Notes: generated by a model not told the origin, from the sequence alone. A DNA stretch of 64,000 bases from Adiantum capillus-veneris (GCA_014529385.2 CM043942.1:7007001-7071000), one strand, 5' to 3'. Counted from the first letter of the stretch, positions 36,592-49,388 are shown. Translations and numbers: made by a program.

Positions 36592-38388
36592 TGCTTTTGA
36601 ACTGAAAACTTTTGGGGCTCTGCTTTTGGGCATCCCTTGTAATCTTTATATACACGGTTTAGGGCTCATGAAACCAGCCTGTTCAATCCGAAAAGGGCGG
36701 TAGACTTTACTTTAAACCTTGATTTAGCTTTCACCCATTATTAGTCGTCTATTTTACCTGTACTTTCAAGACACAACAAAGGGGAGAGGGATACAGGCTG
36801 CTAGATTGCACCTGTATGAGTAGACGGACACCAGATTGGCCCCTAACTTAGGTGCCCCTTTCGGTATTTCTTTATTGTTCAAAAGAGGGAATAAACGCTG
36901 TGGTTCCCTACAAGCTGCCCTGCACAAACTCGGCTGAATTTCCACTGTTCCAGCCCGATTTCGGCAGCATAACTGTACTAGAACCCTTCACAGTCAGTAT
37001 TCCCACGCATTGACTGACTTTCCCGACGCATACGGGCACTTTGCAAAACCTGGCGAGAATCTGCAACACGCTGAATTCTCTGTTTTCAGCCCCGAAAATG
37101 CGCCAGATCACTTGTACAACGGTCCCCTTGCGTCCCCGAACCTCCTGGGGGTATTAGGGTCCGTTTAGGGCCAAAACCCTAAACCTGCAAAAATACACAA
37201 CAGGCTGTAATTTACTGCTTTGGGCTCCGTTTCGCGTGCCGGTCGCATCCGTAGCAAGTCCTCGAGCTCCCGCACTTGTAGGGCTACTTGCCCTTTGAAT
37301 CGGACGAGATTTCTAGCGTGAAACCTCTCCGAATTCACCTATACCTGCGGGGGGATTAGCCGCTAGCTAATCCAGTACCTGTGCAAGAGGCTCTTGCCTC
37401 GGCAATCGCGCATGAACCCACACAACTGTACATTGGTCAAATGAAGAGCCCACTAGAGGGGCATAACATACTGCCAAAGAGGAGAGAGAGGGCAGTGTGT
37501 AGCGTGCAGGGCATCACTCCTAGCACCGCACTATGCATAAGAGGGAAAGCAAGCACTCCATAGCTCTTAACCTGTGACAAAAACTGAAAATGAGGCTCTC
37601 CCCCTCCTAAATTCAACGCCACTTCTTGTTGCATAAGGCAAGTGCACCAGAAGGTGCCACTTGGCACATTTATAAGCATTTTCCCGTTTCGGGGTTGCCG
37701 TCTAAAAATATCCCAACCGGTTGCCCAATTGACTTCACGGCAGAGTAAGAAAATGTTCCCCTTGTCATTCCGGAGATAATGACGTCAACACATTTTCAGG
37801 TCCCAAAATAGCAGTTCCCTAAATTTTAGGAGATGCTGCCATTGCATCTTTCTAGGTCATCCGACCCTCTTTGTACACTGCGGCCACATCCAGAACTGAA
37901 ATGTAGCCTCTGTAGCAAAGGATTCCACTTTGGCTAGTCAATGACCCCACTTGCCTAACCATAGTCCTTGTCCAACCTTAGTGCTCTCTTGCCCTCAGGC
38001 CTGGACTCCCTCTGGACAGTTCCACACTAGCTATGCAATGCACGGCAGTTAGATTTCCCGAGGGGTGTTTCCAAAAAGTGAAAGTAAATAGATAATAAGA
38101 AAGAAATCAACAAAAAGGATAGATAGTAGTCACACGCTGGTGACAGCTCACTCTGGATAGCATCTAGACGCAGAGTCTGAGAGTGAAACCCTAACTGCTC
38201 TTTGTACTTTAACGTTGATTTAATACATAAAGAAATACCGAAAGGGATGTCAGTCTTGGGGACCAATATCTCAAGGAACGAAACTCTGCCAGGCCAATGC
38301 AAATCTATTGTGATCTGTGAATTGTTTTAAAGTGGTTATTTGGTCTATCGCGATTGATTCTTGACTTGGAGCGTCCAAGTCTGTTACA
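36317..38388 (+). repeat. 3' LTR of element B, split by a solo LTR
   Basis: LTR sequence at 36317-36668 and 38151-38388, interrupted by a 1,477-bp insert plus its duplicated target. The (GA)n run is about 70 nt (36518-36588) against about 32 nt in the 5' LTR. Confidence 0.85.
36664..38150. mobile_element. Candidate solo LTR, 1,477 bp
   Basis: The insert 36669-38145 starts TGAAACC and ends GGTGACA and is flanked by exact GCTCA (36664-36668 and 38146-38150). The uninterrupted 5' LTR of element B proves the insertion point. No internal coding, primer site or polypurine tract is seen, as expected of a solo LTR. Its family was not otherwise met in this window. Confidence 0.75.
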
Positions 38389-38393
38389 ACCCA

Positions 38394-39330
38394 CAACTTC
38401 AGTGTATGGTCATCACCCGAAGAGAAATGGATACTTCACATGGAGGTGATGGGCATGAAAGTAGCGAAGAAGAATCTCACCACCAAGGAGGTTTTTCTGA
38501 CCCTCCTCCTTCCCCATCTACGCCACGGATTGTACCGAATCCTATGGAGGCTTTGGTCAAGTCAATGATGGACATGATGGCACAACAACAAGAAGCGAAT
38601 CGCGTTGCGATGGCACAACAAGAAGCGCAACGCATTACCTTGGAGCATGAGTGCCAAGAAAGACAGGCATCCTCAGAGGAACGGATGATTCACCACCGTG
38701 AACAAGCGCGCTTGGCGGACAAGGAACGAAAAGAAAGAAAAGCAGAAAGAAAAGCAGCTTTGGAGCGTGAGCACGATCATCGTGAGCATGAGCGAGCGTG
38801 CTTGGCGGTCGAAGCAAGACAGGCAATTATTGAGAGTGAGCGTGAGCAAGCACGCTTGGCGGCCGAAGAAAGATGAGTCACCTTGGAGACGGAGCGTGAG
38901 GTGCAGAGAGACCTACGCATGCAAGAGTTGGTCCAACAGGTTCTCACCTCGAAACCCGAGCCAGCCAAAGATGTTGGTGGTTCATCGAGTGGCGCAAGCC
39001 GAGATTCGGACTCCAACAACCCCATCACCGAGAAGTTGACTTTCAGTAGATATGATGCTAAGATGGATGCTACTGTTTTGCATCAATTTAATGCTTATTT
39101 TGCGACAACTAAGAAGACAGGCAATAGGAAGGTTTTGACGGCAACCATGTACATTGCCAGTATGCCATTAATTGGTACTACGCATGGCAAGAGGCACAGT
39201 TGGCCACGCACTTAGAGTAAGTCGACGAAGACGCACCCCTTTCCTTCACTTGGACCGACTTCCAAGACAAGGTCAAGGCGCGGTTTATGCCACCACAATA
39301 CCTAGCGCGGTTGAAAGAGGATTGGCGCAA
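38394..39330 (+). pseudogene. gag: Second gag copy of element A
   Basis: Resumes at CAACTTCAGTG with ATG at 38406. It keeps a longer clean coiled-coil frame than the first copy (ERKERKAERKAALEREHDHR, EREQARLAAEER) with a single TGA at 38874, then LTFSRYDAKMDATVLHQFNA. Coding breaks near 39170 and jumps at about 39330 straight into LTR sequence (AAGCAAGAACCCTATAAAGCC). All of pol is therefore missing from this internal region. Confidence 0.8.
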
Positions 39331-39637
39331 GCAAGAACCCTATAAAGCCTGGCGTTTTTCAGCAGTAAAGCCCAACGTTTTTCAGCAGTTAAGCCAGTGT
39401 TTTTGAAGGCCTTATCTCAGTATTTTGAAGCCAGTATCTCAACGTTTTTGAAGACAGCATTTTCCAATGCACAGAATCTATTTTCCCTATTTTAGTCATT
39501 TTTCACTTATATTTTAAGGTGACTTTTGTGGGGAACTGGGTAGGATAAATGAGCCAAGGCAATATAAAAGAAAACCTAGCGCTAGTGAAATCTGGCAGAA
39601 GAGGAAGAAGTGCACAAGCAAGTTACCTTGCAGTAGG

Positions 39638-39698
<61 letters not shown>

Positions 39699-40326
39699 AG
39701 AACCATATAAAGCCTGGCGTTTTTCAGCAGTAAAGCCCAGCGTTTTTCAACAATTAAGCTAGCGTTTTTGAAGGCCTTATCTCAGCATTTTAAAGCCAGC
39801 ATCTCAACGTTTTTGAAGCCCTCAAACCAACGTTTTTGCAAACCTCAGATCAGTGTTTTTCAGGACAGCAAATTCAACATTTGGACAGCAGTAGGTTCAG
39901 TATGAACCAGCGTTTTTATACAGCATGAAATCAGTGTTTTCAGCAGCAGATCCCGCACTCTCAGCAGTTAGCATTTCAGCCTCGTCGCCGCCGTAGTCGA
40001 AAACCTTGATACACATTGCATCATAGCCTCTCGACTTGCATCAGCATCTTGTACCAGATTTGTGCAATCAATAGCATAGACCTCTCTCGCCATCGAGAGA
40101 GGGGCCATTGGAGGAGGGTTTGACAACTTGTCTGGTGTCGTATTCTCTCTATCTCTCAGTCTTAGCACCGTCATTCACAGTGTTTATCGACTTTGTTTGT
40201 GATCACTTACACTCTCTCATTAAAGGCACAAAAGGCTCTCCCTTCCGTAAGTAAAAGGAACCTTGAGCAGAGTTCGGAGCACTCATCTTGAGCAAAGTTC
40301 AACATTCAATTCCGTTGCACCTTACA
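39331..40326 (+). repeat. Third, rearranged LTR of element A
   Basis: 39331-39450 is an internal LTR piece; at about 39451 the sequence jumps back to the upstream LTR part (GCATTTTCCAATGCACAG) and runs to the LTR end CCTTACA at 40326. It contains a (CT)n run (39640-39695) where the 5' LTR has only a short CT stretch. ATGGC follows. Confidence 0.75.
39640..39695. repeat. (CT)n inside an LTR
   Basis: About 56 nt of CT in place of the short CTCTCTCTCTGTCTCTC of the 5' LTR, so this tract expanded in situ and is not a LINE end. Confidence 0.9.
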
Positions 40327-41306
40327 ATGGCAGCTCTACATCAGGAGACATGGATCGCACATAGATAGCCTCTTCCTTGGAAGAGGTGATATTATAGTGA
40401 GCACTTCTTGACCATGCTAGACAAGGGGTTCATCCAGAGACCACGCTACATGGACACATACATGCCAACTCTGAGTATCATCACATCGGCTAGAGATAGA
40501 GATAGGAAGAGTTGCCCTTACTCCCCGAGCTGAGAGGTTATGTTAGCTTTGCATAGAGAGCTCAGAGGTCGATTGAAGACGAGGAGCACTTTGTCTGCAG
40601 ATGTAAAGCATATGAGACTATTATAGACAAATATAAGGCTCTTTTCCCAAGACATCCCACCCTATGAGCTATCATGGAGTCCAAAGATTAGCGCCAGTTT
40701 GGCCATTTTAGAGGAGATACACATAAGGAGACATTGTTGGCACTGTAGCGGCACCAAAAGGTGGCAGACAGCCACAGCTTACTAAGTTCTTCCAAAGGAC
40801 CACAACCCTAACGCCACCTATCACATAGACACACAAAGAAGTCATCCTAAAGTAAGCTAAGATAGTCAGAGCTAGGAGATGCCTCCGAGCTCCGCGATAC
40901 ACGGCTCCAAGACTCCTTCGTATGCAGATCCAAGAGACCAAGACTCGCCACCACCAGGCAACCCAAGAGAGCTTTGCTCTGATGCTGGTAGACCGAGCCG
41001 TGATCATACACGTAGCCCTTACACCACACCCACCCATCTACTAGATCTTACACCACAATTTTGATATAAAATGGCTTGATGCACTTCATGATTGTACTTC
41101 CTTGAGCTCCACCCCCCCCCCCCCCCCCCCAACCCCCCATTTCCCATGTACTTGCATCCTAGCCTCTCGTGAATCACCTGCTCCCCTTACCACAGGACCA
41201 CATTTTGTTACTTTGTACCTTTGTCCTATCCTGATAGATAGTGAACACACACACATGTACATTTGATGTTTCATAGGCTGACTCCAGCCTCTAATAGACG
41301 TTCGAA

Positions 41307-41307
<1 letters not shown>
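40327..41307 (+). mobile_element. Divergent LINE 3' end
   Basis: Broken frames resemble the C-terminal ORF2 region of the copies at 2460-4630: RYMDTYMP, a SHRLEIEIGR-like piece near 40485, and EDEEHFVCRCKAYETI near 40580 in place of ETELHHICHC. It contains a run of about 19 C at 41112. It ends with hairpin 41276-41289 and TAATAGACGTTCGAAT before (CT)n. The element A composite inserted at its left edge. This is the oldest-looking member of the family here. Confidence 0.6.
41276..41289 (+). other. LINE 3' hairpin with changed stem
   Basis: GGCTG-ACTC-CAGCC forms a perfect 5-bp stem. Relative to GGTCA/TGACC, three of five pairs are changed on both sides, preserving pairing. Confidence 0.7.
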
Positions 41308-41401
<94 letters not shown>

Positions 41402-41409
41402 TGTGTGTG
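41308..41409. repeat. (CT)n with (GT)n tract shared by converging LINE ends
   Basis: CT with occasional TTCT interruptions to 41384, then GT to 41409. A plus-strand LINE 3' end lies on the left and a minus-strand LINE 3' end on the right. Confidence 0.95.
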
Positions 41410-41590
41410 GAGAAAAGGGGCTATATTCTATGTACATAAGAGACCTCGGGAGATGCTCGATGGCCTATCTCCCAAAGGAAGTACAAAAGAGGAGGCACAA
41501 TGTGTAGGCTATATAAACATCAAGGTGGTCTGTACGATGAATGTCGAATGAACCACTGTGGGGGCGCATAATCTCGTTGCAAATCCTTCC
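41410..41590 (-). mobile_element. 3' end of a second DUF4283-family LINE
   Basis: The minus strand encodes LQRDYAPPQWFIRHSSYRPP followed by TGA (41520-41522). This matches the end of ORF2 in the LINE at 4986-11839 (ITWHYAPPQWFLLHSSYRPP, stop at 5121). The 3' UTR of about 110 nt contains a 7-bp hairpin (GGGAGAT...ATCTCCC, 41449-41474). The upstream limit is uncertain. Confidence 0.7.
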
Positions 41591-42811
41591 AAGTCCTCAA
41601 CAAGCAGCACATAAGGGGTGACAAATGAGACATATCGACAAACACATGCAGTTAGCATGAGTGATGAAACGAGATGCCTGAAGAGACAGCGAAAGTCTAG
41701 TAAGTTATTGTGTATTGTAAACTAAAAAGGTTTCCCCCTTCCTCAAATGGGGAATGCCATATTGAGTCATGTGTTGAATCCTTGCTTAAAGCCTAGAGAT
41801 CAGATTCACAAAGATTGTTATCAAAAACTGATTTGCTATGAGCATAGCCCAGCTTCCACCCTTCTTGAGTTCCATCTAATTTGGATGTGCAACTCCTACA
41901 TCTTCAAAGTTCAAACTAGCAACCCATCTCCATGTAGGAAGGGAACTAACAGTCTTTTGTCGTTACAACTTGCTTATGTGACAATGTTCAAGCACAATGT
42001 GGAACACCAGACCGCATAGAGTTGTCGTCCCTTGACTGTGAATTTAGGCGGTCTCCTATTTTTTTGCATTGTCCTCTGTCTATTATAGGTGCAAAAGATC
42101 CTCTGTAGGCTTGACCCTCCTTCCCAGCATACCAGTTTCAAGATCTTCTAAGCATTCTTCTGTTAGCCAAACCATGAAGAGACCTGTTCTCACTCACAAT
42201 CTACAAAAGTCTTTTACTACTCTTTTGCTGATGAGGGTAGGTGTGTTTGAATCTGCATGAAGGATAGTCTTATCAGGGGAAGCCGCCGTCATCCAGTGTG
42301 GCCATATTTTAATACATTCCCTCCCAAAGCTGGGAGACCGGAGACGTGGGTCTTCCACGTGCAGTTGCAGAGACTTACTTGGTACAAGACTCTTGTAGCC
42401 TGCGTTCTGAGAAGCTAGGCCCCCACGCACTTGATTTGCTGATGTTCGAGCCCATCGCATAAATGCCATCGTCTGTCACTCTGCTCGGGTTTATCACAGG
42501 GTTTAAGACATCAGGGCAGCGACGTCATTTTTGAAGCATTTGAATGACCTACCTTTTTATTGGGCATTATATCTACTAGCTTGCGTCCTGCTCGCTCTTA
42601 CTATGATACAAATTAAATAAATTTAATGATACTTGTTTACATGATGTCAAATGCCGAATTATTCCACTCCATATTGGGTGGGAGAGAGAGAGGGAGAGAT
42701 CGAGTTTGGAGGGAGAAGATTATCGTGCGAGTTATTGTGCATTTTCACTTATGCTTGCAAATATTTCATACGGATAGTCCTTTCTCTCTCTACCTTCAAT
42801 GAGAGAGAGAG

Positions 42812-42813
<2 letters not shown>
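41591..42813. other. No gene recognised
   Basis: Short frames only; none resembles a known family. The right part (42660-42810) is rich in GAGAGA stretches. It may include older LINE sequence from the fragment to its left. Confidence 0.4.

Positions 42814-42848
<35 letters not shown>
42814..42848. repeat. (CT)n at the 5' end of a LINE
   Basis: About 35 nt of CT preceded by GAGAGAGAGA. The LINE 5' UTR begins at its right edge. Confidence 0.9.
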
Positions 42849-42851
<3 letters not shown>

Positions 42852-43077
42852 GCAGTCGTTTTTTTTACCTAGTAGACAGCAGTCCACTCTTTTGATCATA
42901 ACTTCTTCATCCGAACTCCGATTTGGGTGATCTATAGCCTCAATCGAAGAGCACGAAGTCTTCTACGCATTGATGTAAAGACAAAAATTTTCAGAGTTAT
43001 GGAAGGCATTTCTGTAGCAGCATTTTCGAAGTGAACAGGTTCAACAAAATTGATTCTCATCTCCTATTTTACATACA

Positions 43078-44042
43078 ATGTCTTCCGGCACTCGCAAGGG
43101 TTCTTCTTCTTCAACAAGGTCCACAACCATTGTGGAAAATGATCCAAAATCTCCTAAGTGTGGAGATAGCAACACAACCACCCAACCAACGACATCGAAA
43201 ACCATGATCATGGCGTACTTGGTATCATTGCAAGAGACCGTAAACAAACAAGGCGAAGACTTACGAGCACTTGCAATGGAGAATGGCACACCAAGGGTAC
43301 TTGTGGTTGAGAATGAGAATCTCAAGAGGACACTTGAGATGCAAACAACACGTTTGATGCAACTTGAAGAGGAAGTCAAGGAATGTAAACGCTCTCTTGT
43401 GGACTTGAATGCTTTGAAGGAGCGGATGAGCAAAGTAGAGCATGACCATGTATAGAAAGAGGAGAAATTTGACACTATGAGCCGTGATGTATGCGACATG
43501 AAAAATGTATGCACAAACAAGTCTTGGGCTGATGTATGTGGTAGCAATGTGGTTTCTAATTCCTCACTCATGCAAGCTATGGTTCAAACAAAGAATGTTG
43601 AGAATATGGATGTGGAGGAGTTGAAGGAACGGGAGCGACGTTCCAAGAACATTGTTATTCGTGGAATTCCCAAAGAGAAGTTAGAGACACCTCCTTCTCT
43701 TGCCATTGTTATTGAAGATTTCTTCAAAAACCCACTTTGGCATGTCGGAGTTATGGTTATGGAGCACATAGAGTGGGGAAGCAAGGAGCTCTCGCTCGGG
43801 GAGAACGGCCAATTGTATGCACCATGCCGGATGAGACCAAGCGAAAGATTATCCTTGATAATAGCTGGATCTATTTGAGGGATACAAAATATTTTGTATA
43901 TGAAGATCGCACTATTAAGCAACAAAATATGCGTCGCAAGGCATATGAGGAAAAGAATAAGAAAAACAAGGAGATCTCTCATGAAGAAAATGTGCCCAAG
44001 GAGGAGGCAGTTCTCAAGCAAATAGGGATGCGTGACCTATGA
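43078..44042 (+). pseudogene. L1-type ORF1 of the full-span LINE
   Basis: ATG at 43078 (MSSGTRKGSSSSTRS). A Ser/Thr-rich start is followed by a long coiled coil (NENLKRTLEMQTTRLMQLEE). One TAG lies at 43453, then KSWADVCGSN, then the RRM-like start RERRSKNIVIRGIPKEKLE. A frameshift near 43740 moves to the frame 43737-44042, which holds the C-terminal domain (MPDETKRKIILDNSWIYLR, YEDRTIKQQNMRRKAYEEKN). The same three-part plan as the intact ORF1 at 12250. Its product would be an RNA chaperone if intact. Confidence 0.75.
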
Positions 44043-47000
44043 GACCCGAGTTACAATTGAAAATATTCTTTTGGAATTGTAATGGATACCATGGAATGCG
44101 GGGTTGCATTGATGAACTAACAAGCAAAGCCGATGTTGTACTTCTTGTTGAACTTGGGAGCATGATACACAAAGGATTAACGGCTTGGAGGTTTACAATG
44201 TACATTCATTGATGTGGTCAAAGAATCTCAAGCAACGAAGAGGACAAGGAGGGTTAGCATGTATGGTTAAGAAAGGATTGGAAGATTTTGTATCAATTGT
44301 GAAAGATGACAAGTACAACGTTATGTATGGCTGAAAATTATGACACCAAAAAGAGCACCCATTTTTGTAGCGGTTGCTACATTCCTCATCATGATTCTCC
44401 CTTTTATGCTTGCATGGATAGAGATCAACCATTTTCTGATTTGGAAGAGGACATTGCTTATTTCAAAGGTGAAGGTGATGTTATTGTATTTGGGGATATG
44501 AATGCTCGCACAAAAACATTGCAACATGATACTCAACAATTTGATATGCCATACATTTTCAAAGGAGTTGGAGGAAGTTCACTTGTATGATCGTACTTCA
44601 ATGGATGAGAAAGAGCCGGATCACTATGGAAAGTTACTTTTACACATGTGTAATAGCACGGGTATGCTCATTGCCAATGGTGTATCTTTGTGGAGTGGAA
44701 CCAATGGATTTACATGTAGAAGACATAATGGGGATAGTGTGATTGACTATATGCTACTCTCTGAAGCCATCATGTATGTATGCATAAGAGTTTTATGTTT
44801 GGTCAATGGACCCGGAATCCGACCATCGCACCTTATGTATTGACCTTTCATGTGGAGAAGCAACTAAGCATGATAATCTCAGCCAAAGGAAAAGAGAAGT
44901 TATCACTATGTATGGATTTCAAACGGGCACCAATGTACATTGAAATGGTTGAGCAAAAATTATGGATGACAAAGCTTCAATGTGATGCACCATTGGAAAC
45001 TAAATGGGAAGCTTTCAAGAAAGCTATTTGTTCTTGTGCGGAAGAATGCTTTGCCATAAAGCATCTCCATGGTATAACAAAGATAGATCACGCAAAAGGT
45101 GGTTTGATAAAGAATGTCAAGATGCTCGAAAGTCCTTGATAAAGCTTGATGCAACTATGGACAAAGACAACTATCAAAGTCATTTGCATACATACAAGGC
45201 ATTGATTCAAAAGAAGAGAAGAGATGGGAAGTAAAGCAACAAGAATTTCAAGTCCAAGAAAAGGCACATGCATGTGGAAGATTTTGGAGAAACTTGAGAG
45301 GCAAGCGGGTTGAGAATTTTGGTAACTTGAGTCTAGTGGATATGTACACACATTGTAGGCAATTTATATGAGCAAGAAAATACTGAAAAATGCCATTTTA
45401 TGGTTCACTCCCATGTTTGCCGTCTTTTTTTACTATTGAGGATGTATGCGGTGGGCTTGAAAAGTTGGCCCACTCGCAAAGCGGGAGATCTTCAGGTATC
45501 AAACCGGAGATGATCAAATGGACGGGAGATTTTACCATGAGTGGATGTGTGATATGTTCAACCTTGCACTTCAACATGTATGCCTTATGATTGGAGTACT
45601 AATTGGGTTAAGCCTTTGCATAAAGGAGGGGATGTAAAGAATGTAAGCAACTACCGGACTATAATGATTGGGTCTCTTATGGCAAAGTTGTTTGGGTGCA
45701 TAATGGAGATGAAATTGAGTGATTGGGCTGAAGAGAATGACAAGCGTGCAAAGGGACAAGCGGGTTTTCGTCGATGCCATAGCACCATTGATCATCTTGT
45801 CACTCTTCGTGTTCTCATGGAGGAAAGTCGGTTGAAAGGCAAGCGATTGTATTGTTGTTTTGTGGACTTTAAGAAAGCCTTTGATATGATTCCACGTAAC
45901 AATTTGTGGAGAAGGATGGAAGAACTCCAAGTGCCAAGTGAGTTTATGCTTGCGGTTTCTCGAATCTATGAGAAGGTGATTTGTCAATTGCGCATGGGAA
46001 GAGAAATTTCAGAAATTTTTGTAAAGCACTATTGGGGTTATAACAAGGATGTCCATTGTCACCAACTCTCTTTGGTCTATGCATTGATCAATTGGAACAA
46101 ATGGTACTTGACTTTATGCAAGAAGAAGGCATTGAAGAGGTCACTATTTGCAATGCGGTAATCATGCTTTTGTTGTATGCGGATGATGTAGTGCTTCTAG
46201 CACACACTTTAGAAGATGCACAAAAGCTTATGGTTGTCCTTGAGAACTTTTGCTTGCATAGTGGGCTGATTGTAAATGAATCCAAAACAAAGGTTATGCT
46301 TGTGAAAACCAACCATAAGGAGAAAGCCATGCATTGTGTACAACAACGAGACACTTGAAGTTGTTGAGAGCTTTAAGTACCTTGGCCTTGAGGTTCCATC
46401 AATCACAAGTGGCATGAATGTGCTATGCGTTGTTTGGAAGCGGGAAAGAGAGCATATTATGCATTTGAGAACATGTGTAATGCGGGAAACATCAAGTGTT
46501 GGGTTCTCAAGAAGTATCTTTTTGATGCATTGGTGACACCCGGTTCTTCTTTATGGAGTTGAATGAAGTGTGGGGCGGGAGCATCTCAAAGTCTACTTGG
46601 AAAGAGTTTGAAAATGTTCAAAAGCGTTTTCTTACAAACTTTCTCCAAGTTAAGACACAAACACCATATATGCTCCTACTTCTTGAGTCGAGATCTCTTC
46701 CAATTGAGGTTATGGGCATGGAAAGGGTTGTGGAGTACATGATAAAGATGCGTCAAAACCCCTCACATCGACTTCCTACAATTGCATGGGAAGCAAGCAA
46801 AAAAAGTTCAAAAGATGCATAAAAGCAAGATCTTGAGCACGGGATGGATGCAAGACATAAAGAAGTGGTTTGGGAGATGGGATGCATTACACTTGCTACA
46901 TGATGCTTCAATTGACTCTCAAGTGAATGAAGCTTTTCTACAACGCCAATGTATTACGGCTTGGGAGAAATCCGGTGGGTCATGCTTCATACATTACACC

Positions 47001-47428
47001 ACCTATATTGCCCCCAACTACAAAACCATGTTCTTCGCTGAGAGAGGAAACCGTACTCAAACTTACATGCTTGAGCCTATTCCCTTGTCCGCGATACGCA
47101 CTATCGCAGCAATTCGGCTTAGCTCCCATTTCCTTCGATGCGAGATAGGGCGTTGGGGCAATGGAGAGAAGAGTCAAATCGATTGTGCACATTATGCTCA
47201 CTGCAAGTTCGAGAGTCTGAGTACCACACACTACTAGAGTGCTCAGCTTTTGATCACATCCGAACTTGCTTCTCTCACATTTTCAGCCATAACTTAGACC
47301 TACACACTTTCCTCTCCCAGCCAAAGTGTGGGCTCTCCATTGCGACTCTCATCACTACAATTTTGGAGCATCGAGAGTCACTCATCAGCCATACACATAC
47401 TACATCACATGTAACTTTGGTCCCATAG
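44041..47428 (+). pseudogene. ORF2 of the full-span LINE: endonuclease, RT, zinc finger
   Basis: Starts with KIFFWNCNGYHGMRGCIDEL and ADVVLLVE. The endonuclease continues with VIVFGDMNARTKT (44480) and HNGDSVIDYMLLSE (44730). Reverse transcriptase: SSGIKPEMIKW, NYRTIMIGSLMAKLF, GQAGFRRCHSTIDHL, FVDFKKAFDMIPRNNLW, and after a frameshift SPTLFGLCIDQLEQM and the catalytic YADDVVLLA (46175). SFKYLGLEV follows. The C-terminal finger CTLCSLQVRESEYHTLLEC lies near 47195-47250. At least six lesions. Domain order and spacing match an L1-like LINE ORF2 of about 1,130 codons. Confidence 0.8.
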
Positions 47429-47441
47429 GTCATATTTGACC
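47428..47441 (+). other. LINE 3' hairpin
   Basis: GGTCA-TATT-TGACC, a perfect 5-bp stem. Followed by TCCGAGGACGATAATAAAATC and (TCTA)n(CT)n. Confidence 0.7.
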
Positions 47442-47457
47442 TCCGAGGACGATAATA

Positions 47458-47488
47458 AAATCTATCTATCTATCTCTCTCTCTCTCTC
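47458..47488. repeat. (TCTA)n(CT)n tail of a LINE
   Basis: Three to four TCTA units followed by a short CT run, directly after the LINE 3' end. Confidence 0.9.
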
Positions 47489-47676
47489 ATCTGATTCACT
47501 AGATTGTGTCTTGAAATTTTGCTCCAAAATAGAGAGAAATAGTGTAAAACCCCAAAAAACAATGTAATTTTTAAAAAAATCTGCTTGGCAAATTCAAGGA
47601 AAGGAATTCTGCGAGGAATTGTGTATGTCTGGAAAAATTCAAGGAAGCGAGGAATAGCGTGGGTAGCAGGCTACAT

Positions 47677-47749
<73 letters not shown>

Positions 47750-48599
47750 CTCGCGTTCTTCTCTCACTTTTGGCATTTAGCCTTCATCTCGCAAATAGAG
47801 ACACATGCAAAGGGTTACTACCTCCGCCATATTATGTTAGTAGATAATAGTATAGATCTACCGGCATAGCCATGGCCCAATAGCCTATATTGTTTGCTAT
47901 GCTGAGCTAGAACCAAAAAACCTGGCTCCTAAAGCGTCTTTGGACAGAAACTTAGCTAAGCATAGCAAAATTCTAAACCAATGGGTGATTGCCATTGGCT
48001 AAAGTATGATTGAGCACGTGGAATTATTCAACTCTTTGGGGCTTTGCAATAGTTGGGTCCTCATCTGCATCATCATCACCAGCATCGTCATCTTCCTCAT
48101 CATTGCCCTCGTCACTTAAAGGATGTTGACCTCGGGCAGGATGCTGACCTCATAGCAGCTTTCACATTGAAAGACGGGACGTTGTCTGATGCAAGGTTTG
48201 ATGAGAGCAGCCTTTCCACTGAAAGACAGGACCTCTATGGTCATGCTCGAGTCGCACTGACCTCAATTATCCTCCTCGAGTCCTAAGTTTTCTTCCCTGG
48301 AGTCGCCTCCCCCGCTCCACTATTGAATGCAAGGCATCCCACCTAATTACTGCAATACAGTGTTCAGGAAAAATGTGTCAAAGCTTAATATCGTGCCGTT
48401 TTCAATTTCAAAAATGTCGGTTGAAGACAAGCATAAAGGAGAATTCCGCCTCAGAATAGAGAAAAAAGTGTAAAAATTTGAAAATTTGACCTTACTTTTA
48501 AATTTTTCCTCTTGACAAATTTAAGAAAAGGAATTTTATATGTTTGGGAAAATGGTTTTTGCGATATCAATGGTCATCATCAATTCCTTTCCATGGGGA

Positions 48600-48665
<66 letters not shown>

Positions 48666-48910
48666 TAACAATGTCATTGACAGTGTAGAGGAAAAGTGTG
48701 CCTCAACTTAGCGTTGAGCCGGTTGAAAAAATAAAACAACCTATTGAAGGGAGGCAATGTTCGGGAAAAAATGTGTCTCAACTTAATATCGTGTCGTTTT
48801 CAACTTCAAAAATGATGGTGGCGGGCAAGCAGAAAAGGAGAAATTCCGCTCCAAAATAGAGAAAAATAGTGTAAGACCCCAAAAAACAATGTGATTTTTA
48901 AAAAATTCAT

Positions 48911-49388
48911 GGAAAAATTACCAAAATACCCCTCTAATTTGTGGAAATTCCCAAAATACCCCTCAAATTTTTTAATTTTCCAAAATAGCCCTGTATCTAT
49001 TTTGGTTGAATTATTCAAGCTTATCATTCCTTTATTCCTTTCTGACAATCAAGATCAGTTTTTGATTGCTTAGCATGTAATTTCTCACAAATTACCTCGC
49101 AAAAAAGGGCAATTATATCTAAAAATAATGAAGCAATTCCTCTCCAAAGCCTACATAACCTACTCAAATTCTAGTTTTAGTATCTTGTATTGATAGACAA
49201 TCAGTCTTCTTATGAAAGGTACAAATTTTTAATCTCACAACCACGGATATTTGGGAAATTTTGGAAAATTTGAGGGGTATTTTGGGAAATTATGACAAAA
49301 TATCAGGGGTATTTTGGGAATTTTTGAAATTTGAGGGGTATTTTGGGAATTTCCACAAATTAGAGGGGTATTTTGGTAATTTTCCCAA
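48911..49388. repeat. Foldback element 1
   Basis: The arm at 48911-48975 (ACCAAAATACCCCTCTAATT and onward) is the near-perfect reverse complement of 49320-49388. Arms of about 58-65 bp flank a loop of about 345 bp. Such structure is typical of foldback or MITE-like elements; no duplication was identified. Confidence 0.65.

Larger units (their letters stand above)
27061..38393 (+). mobile_element. Ty3/gypsy element B nested in element A
   Basis: 11,323 bp (27066-38388) between identical ACCCA repeats (27061-27065 and 38389-38393). Its removal restores the element A sequence AAGAACCCACAACTTCAGTG. It has a 531-bp 5' LTR, primer site, gag, pol and a 3' LTR. It was later hit by a tandem-repeat insertion in the reverse transcriptase (30268-33643) and a solo LTR in its 3' LTR (36669-38145). 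It carries many stops and frameshifts. Confidence 0.9.
18166..40331 (+). mobile_element. Ty3/gypsy composite A with three LTR regions and nested insertions
   Basis: LTR-bounded sequence from 18171 to 40326, flanked by identical ATGGC (18166-18170 and 40327-40331). The order is LTR (18171-19197), internal region 1 with gag and pol (19198-24984), middle LTR (24985-26667, carrying an inverted LTR segment), a second leader and gag (26668-27065 and 38394-39330, split by element B), then a scrambled third LTR (39331-40326). One duplication around the whole unit suggests a single insertion or later LTR-LTR exchange between tandem copies. All coding is broken. Confidence 0.75.
42849..47457 (+). mobile_element. 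Full-span L1-like LINE
   Basis: A 5' UTR of about 230 bp, ORF1 (43078-44042), ORF2 (44041-47428), the family 3' hairpin (47428-47441) and a (TCTA)n(CT)n tail. The hairpin region closely matches that of the ORF1-only element at 13073. The whole unit lies between (CT)n tracts. Both ORFs have several frameshifts and stops. It is the only plus-strand copy here with both ORFs. Confidence 0.8.
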